From Saprospiraceae bacterium (GTDB lineage: Bacteria; Bacteroidota; Bacteroidia; Chitinophagales; Saprospiraceae): a stretch of DNA of 11,164 nt. Numbering within the stretch: position 1 is the first letter of the stretch; every line of letters starts with the position of its first letter. The stretch is taken from assembly GCA_013002625.1 (NCBI GenBank), contig JABDJE010000004.1:1-11164 (forward strand), in the 5' to 3' direction. The notes under the pieces were generated by a model. The model was not told the DNA's origin. It was given only the letters and a program-made list of their open reading frames with translations, and did no database searches. The position numbers were made by a program, and so were the translations under genes. This document shows positions 1-7,426 of the stretch, in pieces.

Positions 1-3000
1 CGTTCAGGATAACAACGATGTTGACTTCTGTCCTCGTTTTGACCTGGCATTGATTAAAACGATTGCATCTTCAGGTCCTTACCAGAAGGGAGATGAAATA
101 ACATATGATATTGAAATATTCAATCAGGGTAATATTCCTGCTTATAGAATTGAAGTAGTAGATTATGTTCCTGATGGATTGACTCTCAATGATCCAAACT
201 GGACATTTGATATGATGACTGGTAATGCATTTTATGATATTGAAATACCGTTCCTTGAAGATTCTACAAGCACTTCAATATCTATCACATTCACAATTGA
301 TGATGATTATAATCAGCCATCTGTTACAAACTTTGCAGAAATATCATTTGCAGACAATGACACAGATCCTGATAATGAGGTTATGGACGAAGCCGATAGT
401 GTTCCGGATGATGAAAATGATGATACCGTTGGAGGAGATGATGTTACAGATAACTCAAATGGAGATGAAGATGATCACGATCCAGAGGAAATAAATGTTG
501 ACAATTTTGACCTGGCCTTAACCAAGGTTCTGGATACAAATAATTCTCCAGCTGAGATTAATCCAGGTGATGATGTTACATTTATAATTACTGTCTATAA
601 CCAGGGCACACTTGAAGCTACCGATATATTGGTTGAAGATTATGTCCCTTCAGACATGGGCTTTATTCAAGCTAACAACACCGACTTTACAGTAAGTGGT
701 GGAGATGTGACAGCCACAATAGCAAGTTTGGCTGCAGGGGCTTCTGTTGACTTATCAATAGAATTGCGCGTGGATAGTGATTACACAGGAATGAGCATTG
801 TGAACAACGCTGAAATAAAAGAAGCCACTAATATTCTTGGATTCATCGATGAGGATAGCCCGCTATCCAATATGAACGATGGTTCAACAAATGAACTGGC
901 TACGGACAATGATATCGATGATGAGTTCATCGGTACACCAGGTACGGCTGATAATCCGAATGATGAAGATGATTATGACCCGGCACAAATTGACGTTGTA
1001 TGCGACTTGCCGCCAGTATGTGATGCACAGGATATAACTGTTGAGTTGGATGATAATGGTGATGTAAGCATTACAGCTAATGACATCGATGATGGTTCTG
1101 CAGCAGTATGTGATGGTTCAAGTATTACGCTTTCGATAGATATTACAGATTTCGATTGTTCAGATATTGGAATGAATACGGTTACATTGACTGTAAGCGA
1201 TTCAAATGGTACTTCGAGCAATTGTACTGCGACAGTGACTGTAGAAGACAATACAAATCCTGTGGTGAGCTGTGCAGATGTAACCATAGACTTCGATGAA
1301 GGAGATCCATTACTACCACTTCTTGATTTGGATGATATTGTCGTATCGACTTCAGACAACTGTACGGTTGTAGATACAACAATAGATATTTCAGGTGTAG
1401 TGTTGGCGGATCTTGAATGTACACCGCAGACGGCTGAAGTAGAAGTAACAGATCAAAGTGGCAATCTTGGAACCTGTGCGTTTTTAATTATCGTCACAAA
1501 CGATCCACCAATGGCGAATTGTACGCCTGGATTTACTGCACAATTAGATGGTAATGGCGAAGTAACAATATTGCCAAGTATGGTGAATAATATGTCAGAT
1601 GACGATTGTACAGAACCAGGAGATTTGCTACTTGAATTGGATATTACGGAATTGGATTGTGATGATATAGGTGTGGTAACTGTTACATTAACTGTAACAG
1701 ATGAAACAGGTCAATCGGATACTTGTACTTCAGAAGTTACAGTAGAAGATAATGTAGACCCTATGGCTATGTGTCAGGACAGATCATTTAATCTTAATCC
1801 AAATGGTCTAAGAAACATTTCTGAATCTGTAGTTAACAATGGAAGTACCGATAATTGTACGCCATCCGCAAGCCTTATGTTTGATACAGATATGACCATG
1901 TTTAATTGTTCACATGTAGGTATGAATACAGTAATACTTACGGTAACTGATCAACAAGGAAATGAATCTACTTGTAGCGCAACGGTGACTATTAACGATA
2001 ATACACCTCCAGCTGTAACATGTGTTCCAGACTTCAGTATCGATTTGGATGCCAATGGTGATGCAACGATCACGGTGGGAGATATTATTGATACATCTTC
2101 AGATGCATGTGGTATAGCAACTGAAGTGATTGATATTACGGACTTTGATTGTGATGATGAAGGTATGGCGATTACCGTTACTGCAACGGTAACGGACGTC
2201 AATGGAAATAGTGCAACATGTTCTACGGATGTAACACCAGAAGATAATATGGCTCCTGAATGTACGCTCAGTGCGGCTACGATTCCACCATTACAACCGA
2301 TCAATGTTGATTCTTTACAATACACATTTTCGGATAACTGTTCTGCAGTGGCTATTGACACGACCATTGTACCTGCAGATGGATTTGACTGCGGTATGTT
2401 AGGTATGCAGGTGGTAACCGTAACCGTAACCGATGGCGCTGGAAATACTTCAAGTTGTTCAGCAGATGTAACGGTGGAAGATATTACAGATCCTATTTGT
2501 ATAGCTATGGATATTACAGTATCACTGGATGTTAATGGTGAAGTAAATATTGATGGTGTTGACGTTGACAATGGATCAACGGCAGGATGTATTGGAATAG
2601 ATACCCTAACTGTAACACCTGATTTCTTTGCATGTAATGATGTTGGGGTAAACCCGGTAACATTAACAGTAACGAGTAACAATGGCAACACTGCATCTTG
2701 TGGTGCGGTTGTAACGGTTCAGGATACAATGCCTCCAGTTATACAGTGTGTAGTTCAAGATACTTTTGATCTTGATGACAATGGTGAATATGTATTACAA
2801 TTAGATGACATACTCATAAGTTCTTCAGATGAATGTGGTATTCTGTCTGAAACATTGGATGTGGATACATTGACTTGTGCAGATAAAGACATGGTTATTG
2901 TTGTAACAGCAACAGTAACGGATATGAACGGAAATATTAGTACTTGTGCTACTAACGTTGTTGTTGAGGACAATACGAACCCTGAATGTACATTGTTGCC

Positions 3001-5788
3001 AGACCTGGTATTTGTGCCGGATGTAACAATTTCAGTTGCAGATGTATTGGATACGTTTACTGACAACTGTGCAACAGGTACTGCAACGATAACAACACAA
3101 ACTGAATTTACTTGTGCGGATGTTGGATTGCAATTGGTTGAAGTAATGGTTACGGATACCTGCGGTAATTCAAATACTTGTGCAACAATGATAGAAATAG
3201 TGGATAATGGTGTGCCAACATGTGTAACACAGGATATCACTGTTTCACTTGATCAGAATGGAAGTTATACATTGGATGCTTCAGAGGTAGATAATGGCAG
3301 CGCCGCGATTTGTGGCGGTACTGTTACGCTCGAGGTAGACCCTAGTATGTTCTTCTGTCCACAGATAGGTATGAATACGGTAACGTTAACAGTTACGGCA
3401 TCAGGAGGCATGTCTTCTACATGTACGGCAACGGTTACAGTGGTAGATGATTTACCACCTGTGGTTGTATGTCCAGCAGATATGTTCTTGTCTTGTAATA
3501 CAGACTTATCAGACCTTGATTTATTCGGAACAGCCACGGCTGATGATAACTGTGATAACTTCCCGTCGATAGTAGAAATTGACACATTTAATGTCAACGC
3601 TTGTAATGTAGGTAATGTAATTAGAACATTTGTTGCCACGGACGATTTCGGTAATTCATCTTCTTGTCAACAAGAATTGATGATTTTCGGACCAAATAAT
3701 CCGATTACTGAAAGTGACATTACCTGGCCGGCAACGCCGTTCGATGCAGGGGACTGTATTGCAGATCCGAACAACATTGACTCAGGTTTCCCTGTTGTGG
3801 ATACAACCAATGCAGATTGTTTCAATCTCAGTATTTCATTCTCGGATTTTGATCCTACACCACTAACGGACGGATGTAATGATGTATATGAAAGAACGTG
3901 GACTGTAATTGATTCATGTCAATTAGATGGTACAGGAGCTGGAATCTTCACATTCTTACAGATTATTAATTTGAATGACACGGTAGGTCCAACAATTACA
4001 GGACCTCAGGATACTACAATCATCCTTGACCCGATGTCAACTACGTGTGATACATTCCTTACCCTACCAGGTATGGTTACTGATTGTGTGGGTGGATTTA
4101 CATCAAGTAATGATTCACCATATGCGGACAATAATGTTGGACCGGATGCTTCAGGTACTTATCCACTGGGTCAAACAATAGTTACAATCTCAGCGGTAGA
4201 CACATGTGGAAATACAAGCACTTATTCATATGCAGTGAATGTAATTGATACCAGTGCCAGCATAATGAGTTGCGTCAAATTCAATGTAACAATTCAGATG
4301 AATATGATGGCAACTGCTACAACAGATGAGACAGATGCTGTAATTGAATCTGATTTGAATTGTCCGGATTCATTGTATACATTATCATGGAGTAACATGA
4401 CACCGAATCAGGATACAATTATATTTGATTGCGATGACGTAGGTCCAGCGATTGACTATACAATTTATTTATGGAGCGGTGGCTTCCTGGTTGACAGTTG
4501 TACTAACCTTGTGTTGGTCATGGATGGTGGCGGCTTCTGTCCGACTACATTCTCAGGAACTGTTGAAGGATCTGTATACACGGAGGACGATAAGATGGTG
4601 GATAATGTGGAAGTAGCCTTGAACGGTAGTCCATTTGAAGCATACATGACAAATAGTGATGGTAAATATGCCTTCCCTGAAATGCCATTTGGAGGATCTT
4701 ATGAAGTGGTACCTGTTAAGGATGTTGATCCTATGAACGGGGTCTCCACATTAGACTTGATTTACATACAACGACATATTCTTGGTATTGAAAGGCTGGA
4801 TAGTCCTTATAAAATTATTGCGGCAGATATCGACAACTCAGGTAGTATTACGACTACAGACTTGCTTGAATTGCGTAAATTGATACTAGGACACTATACG
4901 GACTTCCCGGATAATACATCATGGAGAATGGTGGATGCAGATTATACATTTGTTGATCCGTATAACCCGTTCCTTAATGATATCAAAGAGGATTATGAAA
5001 TCACAACATTCGATAGTTCGATGGAGATTAATTTCATCGGTGTCAAGATTGGTGATGTGAATAATTCCGTTGTGGCGAATGCACAGGACAATGTTATTGA
5101 AGGAAGATCTGCAGGAAGGTTCGAATTTGTCCTGGCGGAACAAAAGATCAAGAAAGGAGAAATAACTGCAATTCAGTTTAACGCTAATAACTTGTCAAGT
5201 ATCGATGGTTATCAGTACACATTAGAGCTGGATATGGATAAGGCTGAGATATTATCTTTCAGACCAATAGATCCATCAGTAAGTTTCCAAAACGTGAATA
5301 TTAATCAACTCGAAGAAGGTATTATCCATATGAGTTGGCACAAATTAGCGCCGATGCAAGAAGGAGAGATCAGCTTATTCGAGATCGAGGTTCAAGCGAA
5401 GACGGATGTTTGGCTAAGTGAATTGACGCAGATTGCCAAGACAGGTATTCCGGCTCAGGCTTATTTCGAAAATAATGTTCAGGAAATAGAATTGAATTAC
5501 AGAACAGATGAATTGGTTAATGCTCAGATAGAACTTTATCAGAATCAACCAAACCCATGGATTGAAACAACTGAGGTGAAGTACTTTATGCCTGAAGATG
5601 GAGATGTAGTATTAAATGTGTTCGATGTGAACGGTAGGAAAGTTTATTCGACAACACATCGCAGTATAAAGGGCGTTAACAGAATTACATTGAAGCAATC
5701 AGATCTTCAATCAGCCGGTGGTATACTTTACTACGAATTGATTTCTGGCGAGACCAGATTAATGGAGAAAATGCTATTCATCAAATAA
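1..5788 (+). CDS. Giant T9SS-secreted surface protein with DUF11, HYR-like, dockerin-like and cohesin-like domains (5' partial)
   Basis: The frame is open to the left edge (first full codon at position 2), so the N-terminus and signal peptide are missing; 1,928 codons are visible, ending in TAA. Counting from position 2, the order is: two DUF11-like domains (about 13-333) with Asp-rich tails; ten HYR-like units (340-1156), each with four cysteines; a divergent cysteine-containing region (1157-1515); a carboxypeptidase-regulatory/CnaB-like domain (about 1517-1573); a dockerin-like EF-hand pair (loops 1574-1585 and 1609-1620); a cohesin-like beta domain (about 1706-1830); and a C-terminal T9SS type A sorting domain (about 1841-1928) with NQPNPW, FDVNGRKV and a final basic residue. 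Known of these families: the sorting domain directs export through the Por system and is usually removed when the protein is attached or released. An adhesin or structural surface role is inferred; no catalytic domain is visible. A terminator follows at once. Confident on secretion class, unsure of function. Confidence 0.9.
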   Translation, partial: VQDNNDVDFCPRFDLALIKTIASSGPYQKGDEITYDIEIFNQGNIPAYRIEVVDYVPDGLTLNDPNWTFDMMTGNAFYDIEIPFLEDSTSTSISITFTIDDDYNQPSVTNFAEISFADNDTDPDNEVMDEADSVPDDENDDTVGGDDVTDNSNGDEDDHDPEEINVDNFDLALTKVLDTNNSPAEINPGDDVTFIITVYNQGTLEATDILVEDYVPSDMGFIQANNTDFTVSGGDVTATIASLAAGASVDLSIELRVDSDYTGMSIVNNAEIKEATNILGFIDEDSPLSNMNDGSTNELATDNDIDDEFIGTPGTADNPNDEDDYDPAQIDVVCDLPPVCDAQDITVELDDNGDVSITANDIDDGSAAVCDGSSITLSIDITDFDCSDIGMNTVTLTVSDSNGTSSNCTATVTVEDNTNPVVSCADVTIDFDEGDPLLPLLDLDDIVVSTSDNCTVVDTTIDISGVVLADLECTPQTAEVEVTDQSGNLGTCAFLIIVTNDPPMANCTPGFTAQLDGNGEVTILPSMVNNMSDDDCTEPGDLLLELDITELDCDDIGVVTVTLTVTDETGQSDTCTSEVTVEDNVDPMAMCQDRSFNLNPNGLRNISESVVNNGSTDNCTPSASLMFDTDMTMFNCSHVGMNTVILTVTDQQGNESTCSATVTINDNTPPAVTCVPDFSIDLDANGDATITVGDIIDTSSDACGIATEVIDITDFDCDDEGMAITVTATVTDVNGNSATCSTDVTPEDNMAPECTLSAATIPPLQPINVDSLQYTFSDNCSAVAIDTTIVPADGFDCGMLGMQVVTVTVTDGAGNTSSCSADVTVEDITDPICIAMDITVSLDVNGEVNIDGVDVDNGSTAGCIGIDTLTVTPDFFACNDVGVNPVTLTVTSNNGNTASCGAVVTVQDTMPPVIQCVVQDTFDLDDNGEYVLQLDDILISSSDECGILSETLDVDTLTCADKDMVIVVTATVTDMNGNISTCATNVVVEDNTNPECTLLPDLVFVPDVTISVADVLDTFTDNCATGTATITTQTEFTCADVGLQLVEVMVTDTCGNSNTCATMIEIVDNGVPTCVTQDITVSLDQNGSYTLDASEVDNGSAAICGGTVTLEVDPSMFFCPQIGMNTVTLTVTASGGMSSTCTATVTVVDDLPPVVVCPADMFLSCNTDLSDLDLFGTATADDNCDNFPSIVEIDTFNVNACNVGNVIRTFVATDDFGNSSSCQQELMIFGPNNPITESDITWPATPFDAGDCIADPNNIDSGFPVVDTTNADCFNLSISFSDFDPTPLTDGCNDVYERTWTVIDSCQLDGTGAGIFTFLQIINLNDTVGPTITGPQDTTIILDPMSTTCDTFLTLPGMVTDCVGGFTSSNDSPYADNNVGPDASGTYPLGQTIVTISAVDTCGNTSTYSYAVNVIDTSASIMSCVKFNVTIQMNMMATATTDETDAVIESDLNCPDSLYTLSWSNMTPNQDTIIFDCDDVGPAIDYTIYLWSGGFLVDSCTNLVLVMDGGGFCPTTFSGTVEGSVYTEDDKMVDNVEVALNGSPFEAYMTNSDGKYAFPEMPFGGSYEVVPVKDVDPMNGVSTLDLIYIQRHILGIERLDSPYKIIAADIDNSGSITTTDLLELRKLILGHYTDFPDNTSWRMVDADYTFVDPYNPFLNDIKEDYEITTFDSSMEINFIGVKIGDVNNSVVANAQDNVIEGRSAGRFEFVLAEQKIKKGEITAIQFNANNLSSIDGYQYTLELDMDKAEILSFRPIDPSVSFQNVNINQLEEGIIHMSWHKLAPMQEGEISLFEIEVQAKTDVWLSELTQIAKTGIPAQAYFENNVQEIELNYRTDELVNAQIELYQNQPNPWIETTEVKYFMPEDGDVVLNVFDVNGRKVYSTTHRSIKGVNRITLKQSDLQSAGGILYYELISGETRLMEKMLFIK
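38..1000 (+). repeat. Two tandem DUF11-like repeats
   Basis: Unit 1 (38-505) and unit 2 (506 to about 1000) both open with FDLAL followed by K(T/V), then GD(E/D)(I/V)T, a Y/F-rich strand ending in (F/Y)NQG, and a DYVP(D/S) motif. This is the usual pattern of the DUF11/conserved repeat domain (TIGR01451 type) of bacterial surface proteins. Each unit ends in a very acidic stretch finishing DEDD(H/Y)DP, which could bind calcium; that is inference. The bases before position 38 end in a similar Asp-rich stretch, so more copies probably lie to the left. Confidence 0.75.
1019..3469 (+). repeat. Ten tandem HYR-like, four-cysteine units in an A-B-C superpattern
   Basis: Taking the first conserved Cys codon as boundary, units start at 1019, 1271, 1520, 1772, 2021, 2261, 2498, 2747, 2987 and 3221, and the next Cys is at 3470. 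Lengths are 84, 83, 84, 83, 80, 79, 83, 80, 78 and 83 codons. Each unit has four Cys in the same places: the opening one, one after a (G)S..(D/N/V)C step, one in a (F/L)xC step, and one just before the (A/S)TVTVxDN strand. Unit 9 has a fifth. Most units carry an LDxNG(D/E)V motif near the start and (G/M)xxxVTxTVTD near the end. This resembles HYR/Ig-like modules of extracellular proteins; two disulfides per unit are inferred. Confidence 0.85.
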
Positions 5789-5798
5789 CGATTTTCAT

Positions 5799-5835
5799 TG
5801 AGAGCATGATTGGTTTTCGAACCAATCTGCTCTCA
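5799..5835 (+). terminator. Intrinsic terminator after the giant surface protein gene
   Basis: The arms GAGAGCA-T-GATTGGTT and AACCAATCTGCTCTC pair over 15 bp with one bulged T and a TTCG loop, plus one closing T-A pair. The hairpin begins 10 bases after the TAA and is followed by a T-rich stretch (ATTTCTTAT). The tail is imperfect, but stem strength and position make a terminator the natural reading. On the other strand it could also stop transcripts, although none is seen coming from that side. Confidence 0.8.
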
Positions 5836-6093
5836 TTTCTTATAACTTAATATTTAACTTTTTTAAAAACTTTGTGATATGACGACGGTCTCAACCATTA
5901 CTTGTCAAAGTAATATTTTACACACTAATAACCACTATTGTACTTGCATAATTAATTGTTAGAGGCCATCCCAGACCCTTAATTTTACCTAATCGATTTT
6001 ATAAATCTTATGAACAAATATTTCTCGGACTTATGTTCGAGAAATCCATAGCGGTTTCTTTAATTAATTGAATGAATATTCTAAAAGAAATCT
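5836..6093. other. Gene-free structured intergenic stretch; possible small RNA or leader RNA
   Basis: No credible protein gene is visible. Two further hairpins lie here: 5897-5914 (7 perfect pairs, ATTACTT/AAGTAAT, loop GTCA) and 6021-6044 (10 pairs including one G-U, TTTCTCGGAC/GTTCGAGAAA, loop TTAT). GGTCTC at 5887-5892 could pair with GAGGCC at 5962-5967 to enclose the first hairpin, or GGTCT with AGACC at 5973-5977 instead. The stretch then runs into a strong terminator at 6094-6126. I recognise no known RNA family, and no exact TAnnTTTG promoter motif was found in it. Confidence 0.35.
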
Positions 6094-6126
6094 AAAGCCA
6101 AAGTGTGAATACACTTTGGCTTTTTT
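6094..6126 (+). terminator. Strong intrinsic terminator 44 bases before the DUF4403-like gene
   Basis: A perfect 13-bp stem (AAAGCCAAAGTGT with ACACTTTGGCTTT; loop GAAT) runs directly into a run of T. It lies about 260 bases beyond the terminator of the giant gene, with no protein gene between, so it either ends an unrecognised RNA or acts as an attenuator or insulator before the gene starting at 6170. I found no clear competing antiterminator helix. Confidence 0.85.
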
Positions 6127-6169
6127 ATCTTTCATACCAGATTGCAACCAAAATATATAGCGCCGTCAA

Positions 6170-7426
6170 ATGATAGTTACTGTTCAATCCCATATCAAAG
6201 AAGAAGACCTGTTGGCTATGGTGAATGCAATTCTGTCTTCTCAGTTTGATCATATATCACTTGGAAAATGGCGCAATTTTGATTTCTCAGCGCAGCATGT
6301 TGTTGTGCAAGATATTAGTGTTGAAGAAAATATTACCACACTAAAATTCATCTGTGATATCGAGACCCAATCATCGAATGAAGCCGGGACAATCATTGGT
6401 AAGTTGCTCGTAGAATGCAGTATCCCTGTTCAGATTGATGCGAACGCGATAGCGCGTAGCCAAATATCAATTAAAACATTAAAGTGGCTGGAAGGCCCTA
6501 AAATAGATTTAGGCTTATTTGAGCTTAATCTTAATGGGTTTACAAATAAACTCCTTTCTGTTTTCAATCAGAGCATGGAACAAAAAGTTTCGAAGAAATT
6601 AAGCCAGGAGCTCAATCTTGGATTGCAAACAGCCATTTTAAAGATGAAAAAAACGAATGCTTCAATGACGATTCAGGATGGATTGTATTTAAGCATGGTC
6701 CCCAATTCGATTTATTTGTATCCATTTCAAGAAGATGGTGAACAAATTATCACATGCCAATTGCATGGCGATTATTTTATTGGAGAAGTGCAACAAAATA
6801 TACCGGAAGACTGGGCACCAATAATTGCATTTTCAAGCAGTCCAAAAACTTCAGATTTTCAATTTGATTTTCAAATATCCCATTCTCAACTCGGTAGAAT
6901 TATCAAGCAAAATCTAATTGGCCGTTCGTTGGATATAAAAGGTAAATCAATATCTGTAAGTGATGTAAATTATAAATTCAATAATAGTCAGCACGAGGTG
7001 GAACTTGATATCGAAGGAGATATGTCAGCCAGACTTATGGCGTATTTTCAGATATTATTTAATCAAGACAAACAATTGTTTTATCTCGATTTAAAATCAT
7101 TTGAACTGAAGCCCAAGAATTGGTTGCACCGGCTGCTCGTCAGGGCATTCAAACAAAAAATAATAAATGATATTGAAGAAAAAGGACGAATACAGGTGAA
7201 TGATTTAATGCTGGGCAAACTCAATAATAATTTCAACCAATTCTTGAAATCCAAACTTAGCGAAATGGGTATTCATCCCAAGGGAACAGTATCTCAATTG
7301 ATTGTTGAGGATTTTAATATTAAGGCCTCAGGCCTGATGGCAAGACTCAGGATCAGGCTAGATATAAATTTAGCAGTGACCTCTAGGGAAAAGCTCCTTC
7401 ATTTATACCAAAAAAGGATGCATTAA
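6170..7426 (+). CDS. DUF4403-like protein without a signal peptide
   Basis: The 418-residue product starts at the only usable ATG; an in-frame TAG ends at 6160 with no start codon between, and no Shine-Dalgarno sequence is present. The protein alternates amphipathic beta strands and basic helices. It begins at once with a strand-helix motif (IVTVQSHIKEEDLLAMVNAI), like the first strand-helix step of DUF4403 proteins. Later parts also fit that layout: a QLHGDYFIGEV strand pair (about 197-207), ISHSQLGRIIKQNLIGR (about 240-256), a strand ending in DIEGDMSA (about 283-290), LDLKSFELKPKN, and a final strand block with G-x-V (about 373-400). DUF4403 has no settled function; relatives usually carry an N-terminal lipoprotein or export signal, which is absent here. 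The family call is from memory of the pattern and is moderate. Its 3' end overlaps nhaD. Confidence 0.6.
   Translation: MIVTVQSHIKEEDLLAMVNAILSSQFDHISLGKWRNFDFSAQHVVVQDISVEENITTLKFICDIETQSSNEAGTIIGKLLVECSIPVQIDANAIARSQISIKTLKWLEGPKIDLGLFELNLNGFTNKLLSVFNQSMEQKVSKKLSQELNLGLQTAILKMKKTNASMTIQDGLYLSMVPNSIYLYPFQEDGEQIITCQLHGDYFIGEVQQNIPEDWAPIIAFSSSPKTSDFQFDFQISHSQLGRIIKQNLIGRSLDIKGKSISVSDVNYKFNNSQHEVELDIEGDMSARLMAYFQILFNQDKQLFYLDLKSFELKPKNWLHRLLVRAFKQKIINDIEEKGRIQVNDLMLGKLNNNFNQFLKSKLSEMGIHPKGTVSQLIVEDFNIKASGLMARLRIRLDINLAVTSREKLLHLYQKRMH

Noticed and set aside
1019..3469. The regular spacing of about 250 and 725 bases as a CRISPR-like or mobile repeat
   Set aside because: The period is a whole number of codons, the frame stays open throughout, and the repeats diverge in sequence as protein domains do.
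973..3639. Several long open frames on the minus strand opposite the HYR-like array (for example 1951-2691 and 2755-3240)
   Set aside because: They are shadows of the repetitive Val/Thr codons of the real plus-strand frame. They have no recognisable domain, no promoter and odd composition.
5879..5962. 27-codon frame with four Cys in the intergenic region
   Set aside because: It is short, has no recognisable start context, resembles no known leader peptide and overlaps the hairpins; chance is the simpler reading.
5949..6070. Exact 10-base direct repeat TAATTAATTG (5949-5958 and 6061-6070)
   Set aside because: It is AT-rich, short and partly palindromic in an AT-rich intergenic region; likely chance, with no sign of insertion-site duplication.
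6126..6133. TATCTTTC as a -7 box for the DUF4403-like gene
   Set aside because: The last base does not match TAnnTTTG, there is no TTG at proper spacing, and it overlaps the terminator's T run.
7326..7353. GGCCT/AGGCC and GCCTGAT/ATCAGGC inverted repeats near the end of the DUF4403-like gene, considered as a terminator
   Set aside because: They lie inside coding sequence, have no T run on either strand, and are too far from both stop codons to be convincing.
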